Assembly: GCF_949152215.1 (NCBI RefSeq)
Contig: NZ_OX424407.1
Span: 62,001-126,000 of the forward strand
DNA: 64,000 nt
Direction of reading: 5' to 3'
Source of the DNA: Lancefieldella sp. Marseille-Q7238
GTDB lineage: Bacteria > Actinomycetota > Coriobacteriia > Coriobacteriales > Atopobiaceae
Each line of letters begins with the position of its first letter. The stretch's first letter is position 1. The notes under the pieces were generated by a model. The model was given only the letters and a program-made list of their open reading frames with translations, was not told the origin of the DNA and did not search any database. Of the stretch, positions 34,561-45,128 are shown piece by piece. The position numbers and the translations under genes were made by a program.

Positions 34561-35859
34561 ATGCCACTGCAATTGAACAGGCTTGGACTTACACCGATTG
34601 TCGTTTTTAACTTGGTCATATGGCTCTTTTTTACGCTGGCGTACTTTTATCAGATTATCTATATCATCCGCGTGATGTTTAAAGGTGAGGTGCATCTTCC
34701 GCCTGCTAGAAAACAGCACCGGTATGCGTTTTTCATCGCGGCTCACAATGAAGAGCCTGTGGTGGGAAATCTGGTTCGTTCAATCCTGGCGCAGGATTAT
34801 CCGCGCGAGCTTATGGATGTTTTTGTGGTGGCTGATGCCTGTACCGACAAGACCGCAGAAGAGGCGCGCAAAGCGGGAGCTATTACGTGGGAGAGAAATG
34901 ACCTTGCCCGTAAGGGAAAAAGCTGGGTTATGGATTATGGATTTAACCGCATCCTCAATGAGTACGGCGATGCTTATGAGGCATTCATTATTATGGATGC
35001 GGATAACTTAGTGGCTCCGAATTACCTTTCCATCATGAACCAGGCGTTTGATGCGGGATATCTGGTTTGCACAAGCTATCGAAACTCAAAGAACTTTGAT
35101 TCCAGTTGGATAAGCTCGGCATATGCCACATGGTTTATGCGTGAGGCAAAGTTTTTGAACAACGCCCGAATGATGATGGGCACCAGCTGCGCTATTTCCG
35201 GTTCCGGCTGGATGGTCTCCGCCCGCATCGTTAAAGGCATGCATGGCTGGGATTTCCATACGCTTACTGAAGACATTCAGTTTTCAACGTTTTGCTGCGC
35301 TCACAATATCCAGATTGGCTATGCTCCCGCGGAATTTTTTGACGAGCAGCCGCTTACCTTCAAGGCCTCGTGGATTCAGCGCATGCGTTGGACAAAAGGT
35401 TTCTACCAGGTGTTCTTCTCGTATGGGACTGATTTGCTGAAAGGAATTGTAAAGGGTCAGTTTGCCTCGTATGACATGCTTATGACCATTGCTCCCGGTA
35501 TGATTTTGACGTTGCTTTCAGCTTTCATCAACGGAACCTATCTGCTGGTAGGCTATTTGAGCCATGGATTTATCGCTACGGACGCAGAGCTTGCCATGTG
35601 CTCAGGATCTCTGGTAATGACAATATTCTCAATGTATATCGTATTTTTTATTCTCGCCGTCATTACGACAATCTCCGAACACAAGCATTTTCATGTAAAG
35701 AAGCGCTGGCGCATTGTTACCAACCTCTTTACTTTCCCGATTTTTATGATCTCCTACGTTCCCATTACCGTTGCCGCACTCTTCAAAAAGGTGGAGTGGG
35801 TGCCTACAAAGCACGACATCGCCGTCAACTTTGAGGACATTGTAGCCGGCCAAAGCTAA
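34561..35859 (+). CDS. Membrane family-2 glycosyltransferase
   Basis: 432 aa. One N-terminal membrane span, a GT2 domain (IAAHNEEPVVGNLVRS; DACTD; IMDADN as the DxD-like motif; LTEDIQF; QRMRWTKG as the Q..RW motif) and three to four C-terminal spans: the layout of processive polysaccharide synthases such as hyaluronan/cellulose/PNAG types. ATG 34561 has AGGGA upstream; an alternative TTG at 34513 would add 16 residues. A -10 TATAAG with -35 TTGCCC lies upstream (about 34464-34493). The polymer made is unknown. Confidence 0.85.
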   Translation: MPLQLNRLGLTPIVVFNLVIWLFFTLAYFYQIIYIIRVMFKGEVHLPPARKQHRYAFFIAAHNEEPVVGNLVRSILAQDYPRELMDVFVVADACTDKTAEEARKAGAITWERNDLARKGKSWVMDYGFNRILNEYGDAYEAFIIMDADNLVAPNYLSIMNQAFDAGYLVCTSYRNSKNFDSSWISSAYATWFMREAKFLNNARMMMGTSCAISGSGWMVSARIVKGMHGWDFHTLTEDIQFSTFCCAHNIQIGYAPAEFFDEQPLTFKASWIQRMRWTKGFYQVFFSYGTDLLKGIVKGQFASYDMLMTIAPGMILTLLSAFINGTYLLVGYLSHGFIATDAELAMCSGSLVMTIFSMYIVFFILAVITTISEHKHFHVKKRWRIVTNLFTFPIFMISYVPITVAALFKKVEWVPTKHDIAVNFEDIVAGQS

Positions 35860-35959
35860 TGTTTAATCCGGTTTTACGAGGATATGGGACGTTTATGGTG
35901 TTACAGTGTCAAAGCAAAAGAGTATGGGCGGCCGTCAGGCCGGAAAGGAGCCGCACGTA

Positions 35960-37483
35960 ATGGCAAAGTTCTTCGAGGGTGAGTCGCATACCTTCTCTGA
36001 GTATCTGTTAGTTCCGGGCTATTCCTCCGCTGAGAACATTCCTGCAAACGTGTCGCTCAAAACCCCTCTGGTGAAATTTAAAAGGGGAGAAGAGCCTTCC
36101 TTAAGCCTCAATATCCCCATGGTTTCCGCGGTTATGCAGGCCGTTTCCGGTCCGCGTCTTGCTATTGCTCTGGCGCAGCAAGGTGGACTTTCCTTTATTT
36201 ACGGTTCGCAGTCGGCCGAGGACGAGGCGCAGATGGTGCGCGAGGTTAAGAGTTACAAAGCGGGATTTGTTGTTTCCGATTCCACGCTGACGCCCGATAT
36301 GACTCTGGCCGAGGTGCTTGACCTGAAAGAAAAGACCGGACACTCCACGATGCCTGTTACCACTGATGGAACGTCCTATGGCAAACTGGTAGGCATTGTG
36401 ACCTCTCGGGATTATCGTCCTTCTCGCGATGAGGTGACTAAGAAGGTCGCGGAATTTATGACTCCGGTTGACGCGATTATTTCCGCTCCTGAGACCACGA
36501 CGCTCAAAGAGGCGAACGACATCATTTGGGACAACAAGCTCAATGCGCTTCCCATTGTGGATACTAATGGATACTTGGTAAGCCTTGTATTCCGCAAAGA
36601 TTACGATTCTCACAAATCCGCTCCGAATGAGCTGCTTGACGCGTCGAAGCGCTATCTGGTTGGCGCGGGTATCAATACGCGTGATTATGAGACGCGTGTC
36701 CCGCTTTTGGTAGAGGCCGGTGCGGATGTGCTCTGTATTGATTCTTCCGAGGGCTATTCCGAGTGGCAGGCTCGCACGCTCAAGTGGATTCGCCAGACCT
36801 ATGGCGACGGCGTTAAGGTGGGAGCCGGCAATGTCGTTGACGCGGAAGGATTCAGATTCCTGGCAGACGCCGGCGCTGACTTCATCAAGATTGGCATTGG
36901 CGGAGGTTCCATCTGCATTACGCGCGAGCAGAAGGGCATTGGACGCGGTCAGGCTACCTCAGTCATTGACGTGGCTCGCGCGCGCGACGCCTACTTTGAA
37001 GAAACGGGAGTCTACATTCCTATCTGTTCTGATGGCGGCATTGTCTATGACTACCATATGACTCTTGCTCTGGCGATGGGCTCCGACTTCATGATGCTCG
37101 GCCGCTATTTTGCCCGCTTCGATGAGAGCCCTTCCAACCGCGTAAATGTCAACGGTTCCTATATGAAGGAATACTGGGGCGAAGGCTCTGCTCGCGCCCG
37201 CAACTGGCAGCGCTACGATCTTGGTGGCAATAAGCGGGGACTCTCGTTCGTTGAGGGCGTCGACTCGTATGTTCCTTATGCCGGATCGCTCAAGGACGGC
37301 GTCGAGGGTTCGCTGCTGAAAGTGAAGTCCACGATGTGCAACTGTGGCGCCCGGGATATTGTCGAGCTTCGCGAGAAGGCAAAGATTACGCTTGTGTCCG
37401 CTACGTCTATCGTTGAAGGCGGCGCTCACGATGTGCTGCTCAAAGACCAGAATCAGCAGGTTAGCTACAATTTCCGCTCATAG
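35960..37483 (+). CDS. guaB: IMP dehydrogenase
   Basis: 507-aa enzyme oxidising IMP to XMP, the committed step to GMP. The catalytic Cys319 is in [13 protein letters not shown], a variant of the usual GPGSICTTR loop closer to eukaryotic-type enzymes; two CBS domains interrupt the barrel near residues 95-210; the flap region contains [12 protein letters not shown] 35960 has AAAGGAG 9 nt upstream. An in-frame GTG at 35906 lacks a site and would add a non-family leader. Confidence 0.94.
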   Translation: MAKFFEGESHTFSEYLLVPGYSSAENIPANVSLKTPLVKFKRGEEPSLSLNIPMVSAVMQAVSGPRLAIALAQQGGLSFIYGSQSAEDEAQMVREVKSYKAGFVVSDSTLTPDMTLAEVLDLKEKTGHSTMPVTTDGTSYGKLVGIVTSRDYRPSRDEVTKKVAEFMTPVDAIISAPETTTLKEANDIIWDNKLNALPIVDTNGYLVSLVFRKDYDSHKSAPNELLDASKRYLVGAGINTRDYETRVPLLVEAGADVLCIDSSEGYSEWQARTLKWIRQTYGDGVKVGAGNVVDAEGFRFLADAGADFIKIGIGGGSICITREQKGIGRGQATSVIDVARARDAYFEETGVYIPICSDGGIVYDYHMTLALAMGSDFMMLGRYFARFDESPSNRVNVNGSYMKEYWGEGSARARNWQRYDLGGNKRGLSFVEGVDSYVPYAGSLKDGVEGSLLKVKSTMCNCGARDIVELREKAKITLVSATSIVEGGAHDVLLKDQNQQVSYNFRS

Positions 37484-37502
37484 CGTACCGTCAAGATAAT
37501 GC

Positions 37503-37553
37503 AAGCGATGGCCACAGGCGGCTCCCGTCGGACTTCCTCTGGATTCGCTTTTT
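37503..37553 (+). terminator. Terminator after guaB
   Basis: AAGCGA (37503-37508) with CCACAGG downstream pairs with CCTCTGG and TCGCTT (37545-37550), with a bulge and one mismatch, followed by a T-run. It sits just before the leuS ribosome site, so it may act as an attenuator as well. Confidence 0.6.
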
Positions 37554-37568
37554 GAAAGGAGTCGTCAG

Positions 37569-40145
37569 ATGGCAGAAAGGCCTGATGTCGAGAAGAACGA
37601 ACAGTACGATGATATCCCTGTTTATGACGCTGAGGCGATAGAGACAAAGTGGCAGCGCATTTGGGACGAGGAGGGCCTCTACAAGACCGAGGAGGATCCA
37701 AGCCGTCCCAAGAAGTATGTGCTTGAGATGTTTCCGTATCCTTCCGGTGACCTTCATATGGGGCACGCTCGCAATTACACTATCGGTGATGCCATGGCTC
37801 GCCAGGCCCGCATGAGAGGCTATGACGTTTTGCATCCCATGGGTTTTGACGCCTTTGGCCTTCCCGCGGAAAACGCCGCTATCAAGCACAATACGCAGCC
37901 CTCAATCTGGACGCACAAAAACATTGAGCAAGCCGTCAAGACCATGTTTCGCATGGGCTTTTCTTACGACAAAGAACGTATGTTCAACACGTGCGACCCT
38001 GAATACTACAAGTGGGGCCAGTGGATTTTCCTCAAGATGTACGAGAAGGGCCTGGTATACCGTGCAACCTCTCCGGTGAACTGGTGTCCCAACGACAAGA
38101 CCGTTCTCGCGAATGAACAGGTGGTCAACGGCCGCTGCTGGAGGTGCGGCGCGATTCCCGAGAAGCGCGAGCTTTCCCAGTGGTACCTGCGCATTACCGA
38201 TTATGCTCAAGAGCTTCTGGACGATCTTGATCAGCTTGACGGATGGCCGGAACGGGTACGCGCCATGCAGGCAAATTGGATCGGCCGCTCAGAGGGCGCG
38301 GAGATTGACTTTGCCTTGGCCGCCGCTGACGGCGTAACACCCACTGACACTACCATTACCGTCTTTACCACGCGCGCCGATACCATCTACGGCTGCACGT
38401 TTATGCTGCTGCCGCCTGAGTCGCCGCTTGCCGCTGAGCTTGTCGCTGGCTCCGCCTACGAAACCGCTTTCACGGAATTGAAAGAGGCTGCGGTAAAGGC
38501 TACTTCCATTGAACGACAGGGTACTGATCGCGAGAAGCACGGCGTGTTTACCGGCCGGTACGCGCTAAATCCAATCACCGGAGAATCTATCCCCATTTGG
38601 GTTTCGGATTATGTGCTTCTTGACTACGGAACCGGCGCCGTTATGGGCGTTCCTGCGGGCGACAGGCGCGACTTTGACTTCGCGAAAAAATATGACCTGC
38701 CAATCGTTCCTATTATCTGTGAAGAGGGGACCGATCTTTATGAAGAGCTCAAGGATGTTAAGGAGCGCCGCGTAACCTCAGTGGATTGGGACGGTCCCAT
38801 GGATACCACGGGCATTTTGGTCCAATCCGGCGAGTTTACGGGCCTCCAGGGAGGCAAGCACTCTGAAGCGGAGGAGGCTGTGGTCGCATTTTTGACCGAC
38901 CATGCTATTGGCCGCCGTACGGTGCAGTTCCGCCTGCGCGATTGGCTTATTTCTCGCCAGCGCTACTGGGGCAATCCTATTCCGATGATTCATTGCGACC
39001 ACTGTGGAGATGTGCCGGTACCCTATGACGAGCTCCCGGTAACACTTCCTGACGACCTTGACCTTTCCGCAGGTGATACGCTTGCTGAATGCAAGGAATT
39101 CTATGAGACTGTCTGTCCGGTATGCGGTCGTCCTGCGCATCGCGTTACCGACACCATGGATACCTTCACCTGTTCCAGCTGGTATTATTTGCGCTACTGC
39201 GACCCTCATAATGAAGAGCTGCCATTTTCGAGGGAGTCTGTTGACCGCTGGATGCCGGTTGATAACTACATCGGCGGTATTGAACACGCTATTTTGCATC
39301 TGCTCTATTCACGATTCTTTACCAAAGTCCTGCGCGACCTCGGCATGATTGGTATTGACGAGCCGTTTAAGAACCTGCTTACCCAGGGAATGGTGAAAGA
39401 CGAACACGGCGATACCATGTCAAAATCAAAGGGTAATGTAGTTCCGCCGAGCTCTGTCATTGAGCCATACGGCGCCGACACCATGCGGCTCGCCATTCTT
39501 TTTGTTGCCCCTCCCGAGAAGGACTTTGATTGGGACGAGAAGGCCGTCGCCGGAGCAAACCGCTTTATCAAGCGCGCCTGGCGTGTTGTCTGGGAGCTTA
39601 CCAAGACCGCTGACGCGGCGGCAATCCTTGATCTTGCGACTCTTGACGAGCCATCGGCAAAACTTAATCGGGAACTGCACGCGTTGGGTATCCGCTGCAC
39701 TCGCGAGTTTGACGAAGGTCAGTTCAATACAGCAATCTCGGCGGTGATGGAGCTTATCAACGCGGCAAGCTCGTACCTTAACGAGGTGCCCGAAAGCGAG
39801 CGTTCTCGCGCCTTGTGTTATCGAGTCGCCTCCGATATTGTCGCCATGCTTGCTCCTATCATTCCGCATTGGGCTGATGAGCTTCAGCATGCCGCGCTTC
39901 ACAAAAAGACGCCAGTCTATCATGAACCCTGGCCTGTTTTTGACGAAGCGCAGGCCAAGAGCAATACGGTGGAGATAGCCGTTCAGATCAAGGGCAAAGT
40001 ACGTGCTCGCATTATGGTTGACGCCGAGGCGTCTGAAGAGGAACTGTCATGTCTTGCGCAGGAGGCGGTGAGCGCTCAGCTCGTGGGACACGTTATCCGC
40101 AAGGTTATTGTGGTTCCTGGTCGTCTTGTGAATATTGTTGCCTAG
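37569..40145 (+). CDS. leuS: Leucyl-tRNA synthetase
   Basis: 858-aa class I synthetase. HIGH motif HMGH in [12 protein letters not shown], zinc-type Cys pairs, editing domain TTRADTIYG, and the signature loop, which reads TMSKSKGN (Thr616) instead of KMSKS; the second, more important Lys is kept. GAAAGGAG precedes ATG 37569. No T-box is visible upstream. Confidence 0.96.
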   Translation: MAERPDVEKNEQYDDIPVYDAEAIETKWQRIWDEEGLYKTEEDPSRPKKYVLEMFPYPSGDLHMGHARNYTIGDAMARQARMRGYDVLHPMGFDAFGLPAENAAIKHNTQPSIWTHKNIEQAVKTMFRMGFSYDKERMFNTCDPEYYKWGQWIFLKMYEKGLVYRATSPVNWCPNDKTVLANEQVVNGRCWRCGAIPEKRELSQWYLRITDYAQELLDDLDQLDGWPERVRAMQANWIGRSEGAEIDFALAAADGVTPTDTTITVFTTRADTIYGCTFMLLPPESPLAAELVAGSAYETAFTELKEAAVKATSIERQGTDREKHGVFTGRYALNPITGESIPIWVSDYVLLDYGTGAVMGVPAGDRRDFDFAKKYDLPIVPIICEEGTDLYEELKDVKERRVTSVDWDGPMDTTGILVQSGEFTGLQGGKHSEAEEAVVAFLTDHAIGRRTVQFRLRDWLISRQRYWGNPIPMIHCDHCGDVPVPYDELPVTLPDDLDLSAGDTLAECKEFYETVCPVCGRPAHRVTDTMDTFTCSSWYYLRYCDPHNEELPFSRESVDRWMPVDNYIGGIEHAILHLLYSRFFTKVLRDLGMIGIDEPFKNLLTQGMVKDEHGDTMSKSKGNVVPPSSVIEPYGADTMRLAILFVAPPEKDFDWDEKAVAGANRFIKRAWRVVWELTKTADAAAILDLATLDEPSAKLNRELHALGIRCTREFDEGQFNTAISAVMELINAASSYLNEVPESERSRALCYRVASDIVAMLAPIIPHWADELQHAALHKKTPVYHEPWPVFDEAQAKSNTVEIAVQIKGKVRARIMVDAEASEEELSCLAQEAVSAQLVGHVIRKVIVVPGRLVNIVA

Positions 40146-40157
40146 CTGGAAATATAC

Positions 40158-40186
40158 TTGACGAGAAGGATGTTATCTCGTATAGT
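40158..40186 (+). promoter_or_regulatory. Strong promoter of the rimP-nusA-infB operon
   Basis: TTGACG (40158-40163), a 17-nt spacer and TATAGT (40181-40186) form a near-consensus housekeeping promoter 80 nt before rimP. Confidence 0.8.
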
Positions 40187-40212
40187 AGTACCGTTATGAA
40201 GTTGTACTTGTG

Positions 40213-40248
40213 GGAAGTGGGACGGAGTTTTCGTCCCGCTTCCTTTCT
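40213..40248 (+). promoter_or_regulatory. Leader stem-loop before rimP
   Basis: A 12-bp stem GGAAGTGGGACG/CGTCCCGCTTCC (one G-U) with a 7-nt loop is followed by TTTCTAT. It lies between the promoter and rimP and resembles an intrinsic terminator, so it may serve as an attenuator, perhaps read through or controlled by NusA encoded downstream (inference). Confidence 0.65.
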
Positions 40249-40267
40249 ATATGCAGATAGGGGGCAT

Positions 40268-40762
40268 ATGCCAAAAGATGACGCCGTACAGCGTATCATC
40301 GAAGCGCTTGAAGCGGCCGCGACAAACCATGACATAGATATCGTTGATGTCGAAGTCGTGGGTTCCGTTAAAGCGCCGGTGGTGCGGGTGCGTATTGACC
40401 ATGCAGACGAAAACGCCCAAACAATCTCGCTTGATGAGGTTGCCGCGGAGACCGGATGGATTTCTTTGGCCATAGATGAGCTCGATCCTTTTCCGAACTC
40501 GTTCACACTTGAAGTCTCTTCTCCCGGTATGAGTCGTCCGTTGAGGCGCGCGCATGATTTTGAGCGCTTTGCTGGAAACGAGGTCTCGCTGCAGACAACG
40601 GCTTCAGAAGGGCGTCGCAGGTTTACCGGCAAACTTTTGGGCATGCGCGAGAATACCGTTGTGCTTGAATCTGAGGGTCAGCGGTATGAGATTCCCTTAG
40701 ATGAGGTAAAAAAGTGTACGCTTAAACCGTCTTTTGATTTCTCGGCTCAGGCCAAGAACTAG
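40268..40762 (+). CDS. rimP: Ribosome maturation factor RimP
   Basis: 164 aa, needed for 30S subunit maturation. The family core is visible: VDVEVVGSVKAPVVRVRID, then LEVSSPGMSRPLRR and a C-terminal SH3-like barrel. ATG 40268 follows a GGGGG-rich site. First gene of the nusA-infB operon, its usual place. Confidence 0.92.
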   Translation: MPKDDAVQRIIEALEAAATNHDIDIVDVEVVGSVKAPVVRVRIDHADENAQTISLDEVAAETGWISLAIDELDPFPNSFTLEVSSPGMSRPLRRAHDFERFAGNEVSLQTTASEGRRRFTGKLLGMRENTVVLESEGQRYEIPLDEVKKCTLKPSFDFSAQAKN

Positions 40763-40778
40763 TGAGAAAGGAATTTAC

Positions 40779-42026
40779 ATGGCATCTGAGATGATGGAAG
40801 CTCTGATGACGCTTTGTCAGGAAAAGCATATCGATGAGCTTTACCTTCTTGACCGCCTTGAGCAGTCTTTGGCCAAGAGCTATGCGGATGTGCTGCATCT
40901 TACATATGGAGCGCGGGTGACTATCGACCGGACGACGGGCAAGGTATACGTATACCAGCTCATTCCAAAGGGGGAGCCCGATGAGGAAACAGGCGAGTAT
41001 ACCGAGTTTGACGAGGTAGACGTCACCCCGGAAGACACCAGCCGCTTTGCGGCGCAGCATGCGAAAAATGAAATTCGCTCTCTTGTGCGCGATGCTGCGC
41101 GGAAACAGATTTATGAAGAGTTCTCACAGCGTATTGGTGACATCATTACCGGAACAGTGCTTCAATCGACGCCTGACTTTACCATTATCAAGATTCGTGA
41201 AGGTGTTGAAGCGGAGCTTCCGCACTTTGATCTCAGGAGGTTTCCCGAGGAGCGCGATGAAAGGCCCTTTGGTGAGCGCTATGGGCATAACCAGCGCATC
41301 AAGGCGATTATCATTGATGTTCGCAATCCGGAGAACACACAGTCTGCTGTTCGCGGCGAGCGTCAGCGTCCGCCAATCGTTGTCTCCCGTACTCATCCGA
41401 ATCTGATTCGCCGTTTGTTTGAGCTTGAAGTTCCCGAGGTGTATGAAGGCATTGTAAGCATTCGCTCTATTGCCCGCGAACCGGGAATCCGTTCAAAAAT
41501 CGCTGTTGCGTCTTCCGATGACCGCATGGATCCCGTAGGCGCCTGCGTTGGCCCTAAGGGAAGTCGTGTGCGCACAGTCGTGGCCGAGCTTCGCGGAGAG
41601 CGCGTTGATGTGGTGCCTTGGTTTGACGATCCCTCGCGTTGCGTCGCCTCGGCCCTTTCTCCCGCTCGTGTTTCTCGCGTCATTATTGATGAAGAGACTC
41701 GCCACGCTACGGTCATTGTTCCTGACGATCAGCTTTCGCTTGCTATCGGTAAAGAGGGCCAGAATGCACGCCTGGCAGCCCGCCTGACCGGTCTTCACAT
41801 TGACATCAAAAATGAGAGTTTGGCTGCAAAGATTTTGCGTGATCTTCCTGCGACTTCCGTGGATGCTCCTCAGCAGGCAAAGCGTGAGGAAGCTCATCGC
41901 TGCCTGTATGTGAGCCCTGATGGCGTGCCGTGCCGCAACATGGCTCGTCCAGGCTCCGATTACTGCGGAATTCACGAGAAAATGGCCAATGTGCGCATTT
42001 CTGACGATGAAGACTCGCTTATCTAA
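40779..42026 (+). CDS. nusA: Transcription factor NusA with C-terminal Cys/His extension
   Basis: 415 aa. N-terminal RNA-polymerase-binding domain, S1 domain (GDIITGTVLQS), and two KH domains with GPKGSRVRTVVAEL and IGKEGQNARLAARL. After the KH domains comes a short tail with RCLYVSPDGVPCRN and DYCGIHEKM: a C-x7-C-x9-C-x2-H arrangement that looks like a small zinc knuckle. No separate ylxR gene lies between nusA and infB, where it is usual. GAAAGGAA precedes ATG 40779. Confidence 0.95.
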   Translation: MASEMMEALMTLCQEKHIDELYLLDRLEQSLAKSYADVLHLTYGARVTIDRTTGKVYVYQLIPKGEPDEETGEYTEFDEVDVTPEDTSRFAAQHAKNEIRSLVRDAARKQIYEEFSQRIGDIITGTVLQSTPDFTIIKIREGVEAELPHFDLRRFPEERDERPFGERYGHNQRIKAIIIDVRNPENTQSAVRGERQRPPIVVSRTHPNLIRRLFELEVPEVYEGIVSIRSIAREPGIRSKIAVASSDDRMDPVGACVGPKGSRVRTVVAELRGERVDVVPWFDDPSRCVASALSPARVSRVIIDEETRHATVIVPDDQLSLAIGKEGQNARLAARLTGLHIDIKNESLAAKILRDLPATSVDAPQQAKREEAHRCLYVSPDGVPCRNMARPGSDYCGIHEKMANVRISDDEDSLI

Positions 42027-42067
42027 GGAACATCACCTCGCAACACTACTATCGGAGGGTTTCATAT

Positions 42068-44713
42068 ATGGCAAAAATGCGCGTACATGACCTTGCTAAA
42101 GAATATGGCATGCAAAGCAAAGAGATGCTTGAACATCTTGCCGCGATGAAGATTCCGGCTAAGTCCCCTTCATCAACGCTTGAAGATGCCTATGTGGCAA
42201 TGGCCCGCAAAAAGCTCAAGCCTATCCTTGAGGCTCGTGCTGCGGAGATTAGAAAGAAACAGGCTGAGGCTAAAAAGAGGGAAGAGGAAGAAAAGAAGCG
42301 TGCTGCCGCAGAGGCTGAGGCAGAGCGTCTTGCTGCCGAGAAGCGTCGTGAGGCCGAGCGCGCTGAAGAGGAGAAAAAGCGCGCGGCAGAAGAGGCGGCG
42401 CGTAAGAAGGCTGAGGCTAAAGCGGCCGCTGAAGCCGAGGCTCAGCGAAAAGCAGCGGAGGAAGCGGAACGCAGGCGCGTAAAAGACACCGCTCCGAAGG
42501 CCGCACCTTCATTCCACAGCCTGCTTGATCAAATCGCTCAACAAGAAGAGGTTTTGAAGCAACAGGCGGCAGAGTCCGCCGCGCACAAGAAATCCGAGAA
42601 GGGCGGGCGCAACCACGCTCGAGCTAAGGTGGAAGAGAGCATCGGTAACGAGCGCCGCGGTGGCCGCTCCAATGCTCATGGTGATATCGCTCCTCAAGAT
42701 GATCGTTCTTCAGGTCCTTCTCGCCGCAAGAAAAACCGTCGTGGCGGGGAAGAAGGCGAAGATCGCTACAGCCGTATGGCGCGTGAGGCGGAAGCGTACA
42801 ACCGCAGTAAAGTGCTTGACGAAGCGCGCCGCGACATTGAAGAGGCGTCAAGAGAGTCGGCGGGTCGCCGTAAAAAGCGTAAAGAGCGTCGCCAAAAGCA
42901 GGCTGCTGAAGCTGCTATGGAGCAGCGTATCGAAGAGGCGCTTGCGAACGATCAAGATATTTCTCAGCTTGACACGGTCAAGGTTCCGCAGGGATCAACC
43001 GTTTCGGAACTCGCCGATTTGCTCGGCGTGCCGGCAAATGACATCATCAAACGTCTCTTTTTGCTGGGCAATCCCTTAACACTTACCGAAACTATGTCTG
43101 ACGACCTTATCGATCTCGTTGCTGACGACCTCGGTCGTGAGATTAAGATTATGACGAAGGAAGAGGAAAATTCATTTACGTTCTACGATGATCCGAAAGA
43201 TTTGAAGCCGCGCCCGCCCGTGGTTACCGTTATGGGCCACGTTGACCACGGCAAGACTTCGCTTTTGGATGCCATTCGTCATACGGGCGTTGCCGCTGGA
43301 GAAGCGGGCGGCATTACCCAGGCTATCGGCGCGTCTCAGGTTACTATCAACGGGCGGCAGATTACCTTTATCGACACGCCCGGTCACGAGACTTTTACGG
43401 CCATGCGCGCCCGCGGCGCCAAAGTGACCGATATCGTCATTTTGATTGTCGCCGCCGATGACGGCGTCATGCCCCAGACTATCGAGTCGATTAACCATGC
43501 CAAGGCCGCAAACGTTCCCGTTGTAGTTGCTGTCAATAAGATCGATAAACCCGGCGCCGATCCCACACGTGTTCGTCAGGAACTCACCGAGTACGGTGTT
43601 ATTCCTGAGGAGTGGGGTGGCCAAAATATGTTTGTGGATATTTCCGCCAAACAAAACCAAGGTATTGATGAGCTGCTTGAAACCGTCCTGCTTCAGGCGG
43701 ACGTTCTTGAACTCAAGGCTAATCCCGATACGTTCGCGTCCGGTAACGTCTTGGAGGCGAAGCTTGACCGCGGCCGCGGTTCCGTTGCAACAGTGCTGGT
43801 AACACGCGGTACGCTTCATATCGGCGACGCCCTTGTCGCTGGTATGGCGTTCGGACGCGTTCGTGCCATGCTTGATCCGAAGGGCAACGCGGTAACAGAG
43901 GCAGGTCCTTCGGACGCCGTCGAGATTCTCGGCCTTCAGACCGTTCCTATGGCAGGCGATGAATTCCGCGTCTTCCAGGAGGAGCGCGATGCTCGAGAAC
44001 TTGCTGATCAGCGTGCTTTGAAAGCCCGTATCGAGGAGCAAAACCGCGTCAAGCATGTGACCCTTGAGAACCTCTTTGACACTATGGCCGACGCTGAAGT
44101 CAAGGAACTTAATCTCATCATCAAGGCGGATGTTCAGGGCTCCATTGAGGCGCTGCAGGATTCGCTCGATAAGATGGATCAGTCTGAAGTCCGTATCATG
44201 ACTATCCACTCCGCGGTGGGCGCTATTACCGAGACGGATGTCGTTTTGGCTGATGCGTCCAATGCAATCATTATTGGCTTCGGTGTCAGACCCGACGCGA
44301 AGGCTCGCTCGGCCGCGGAACGCGATGGTGTTGAGATTCGCACCTACAGCGTTATCTATAAGGCGATTGAGGATATCGACGCGGCGCGTATTGGTATGCT
44401 CAAGCCTACGGAGCAGGAGATTCAGACAGGCGTTGCTGATGTCCGTGACACCTTTAAGGTGCCGAAGGTCGGTATTGCTGCAGGCTGCATGATTACGGAA
44501 GGCGAGATTTCCCGCGACAACCAGATTCGCTTGGTGCGCGACGGCATTGTCGTCTACGACGGTCATATCGCGTCGCTGCGTCGCTTCAAGGAAGATGTCA
44601 AAAGCGTTAAGTCCGGCTTTGAATGTGGCATTGGCCTTGAGAACTTCCAGGATATCAAGCCGGGAGATCAGCTTGAAGCGTACCGTATCGAGCAGGTGGC
44701 TCGAACCGAATAA
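42068..44713 (+). CDS. infB: Translation initiation factor IF-2
   Basis: 881-aa GTPase placing initiator tRNA on the ribosome. An N-terminal IF2_N domain, a long Ala/Glu/Lys/Arg coiled-coil-like region (about residues 55-150), a basic linker, a second IF2_N-like domain (about 310), then G1 GHVDHGKTS near residue 390, DTPGHE, NKID and domains II-IV. CGGAGG precedes ATG 42068. rbfA follows. Confidence 0.97.
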   Translation: MAKMRVHDLAKEYGMQSKEMLEHLAAMKIPAKSPSSTLEDAYVAMARKKLKPILEARAAEIRKKQAEAKKREEEEKKRAAAEAEAERLAAEKRREAERAEEEKKRAAEEAARKKAEAKAAAEAEAQRKAAEEAERRRVKDTAPKAAPSFHSLLDQIAQQEEVLKQQAAESAAHKKSEKGGRNHARAKVEESIGNERRGGRSNAHGDIAPQDDRSSGPSRRKKNRRGGEEGEDRYSRMAREAEAYNRSKVLDEARRDIEEASRESAGRRKKRKERRQKQAAEAAMEQRIEEALANDQDISQLDTVKVPQGSTVSELADLLGVPANDIIKRLFLLGNPLTLTETMSDDLIDLVADDLGREIKIMTKEEENSFTFYDDPKDLKPRPPVVTVMGHVDHGKTSLLDAIRHTGVAAGEAGGITQAIGASQVTINGRQITFIDTPGHETFTAMRARGAKVTDIVILIVAADDGVMPQTIESINHAKAANVPVVVAVNKIDKPGADPTRVRQELTEYGVIPEEWGGQNMFVDISAKQNQGIDELLETVLLQADVLELKANPDTFASGNVLEAKLDRGRGSVATVLVTRGTLHIGDALVAGMAFGRVRAMLDPKGNAVTEAGPSDAVEILGLQTVPMAGDEFRVFQEERDARELADQRALKARIEEQNRVKHVTLENLFDTMADAEVKELNLIIKADVQGSIEALQDSLDKMDQSEVRIMTIHSAVGAITETDVVLADASNAIIIGFGVRPDAKARSAAERDGVEIRTYSVIYKAIEDIDAARIGMLKPTEQEIQTGVADVRDTFKVPKVGIAAGCMITEGEISRDNQIRLVRDGIVVYDGHIASLRRFKEDVKSVKSGFECGIGLENFQDIKPGDQLEAYRIEQVARTE

Positions 44714-44724
44714 AAGGGGAGACT

Positions 44725-45126
44725 ATGAAGCAAAATCAGTATTCTCGCCGCAATAATGAGATTGCCCGCGAAAAGCTCTCAAGCATTCTCTTGTTTGAAA
44801 TCGCCGATCCTGATCTTCAGTTTGTCACAGTTACCGGCTGCGAGGTCTCGGTTGATAAGTCTTTTATGAGAGTGTATGTGTCTTGTGAAGTCGAGCGCTA
44901 TGAGGCGGTAACCGTGGCGCTGCGGCGGGCGAAAGGTCGCATACGCTCTCTTCTGGGACGTGCGCTCAACTGGCGCGTTACGCCTGATCTTGATTTCAGG
45001 ATTGATACGACCACCGATGAGGCGGAGCGTATCGCCCGCGCTTTAGCAGACGTTCCACCAACGCTCAGTGTGGAAAAGGACGAATTCGGGTATCCGATTT
45101 CTTCGGAAGACGCGACAGAGGAGTAA
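44725..45126 (+). CDS. rbfA: Ribosome-binding factor A
   Basis: 133-aa KH-like 30S assembly factor. Typical start RNNEIAREKLSSIL, core LQFVTVTGCEVSVDKSFMRVYVS and end DLDFRIDTTTDEAERI. AGGGGAG precedes ATG 44725. It sits between infB and nrnA as usual. Confidence 0.94.
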   Translation: MKQNQYSRRNNEIAREKLSSILLFEIADPDLQFVTVTGCEVSVDKSFMRVYVSCEVERYEAVTVALRRAKGRIRSLLGRALNWRVTPDLDFRIDTTTDEAERIARALADVPPTLSVEKDEFGYPISSEDATEE

Positions 45127-45128
45127 GG

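Noticed and set aside
37484-37568. T-box before leuS
   Set aside because: Only a terminator-like hairpin is present; no TGGT core, specifier loop or room for stem I in 85 nt.
43172-44566. Long open frame on the minus strand opposite infB
   Set aside because: It is antisense to conserved IF-2 sequence, has no ribosome site or family motif, and arises from the codon bias of infB.
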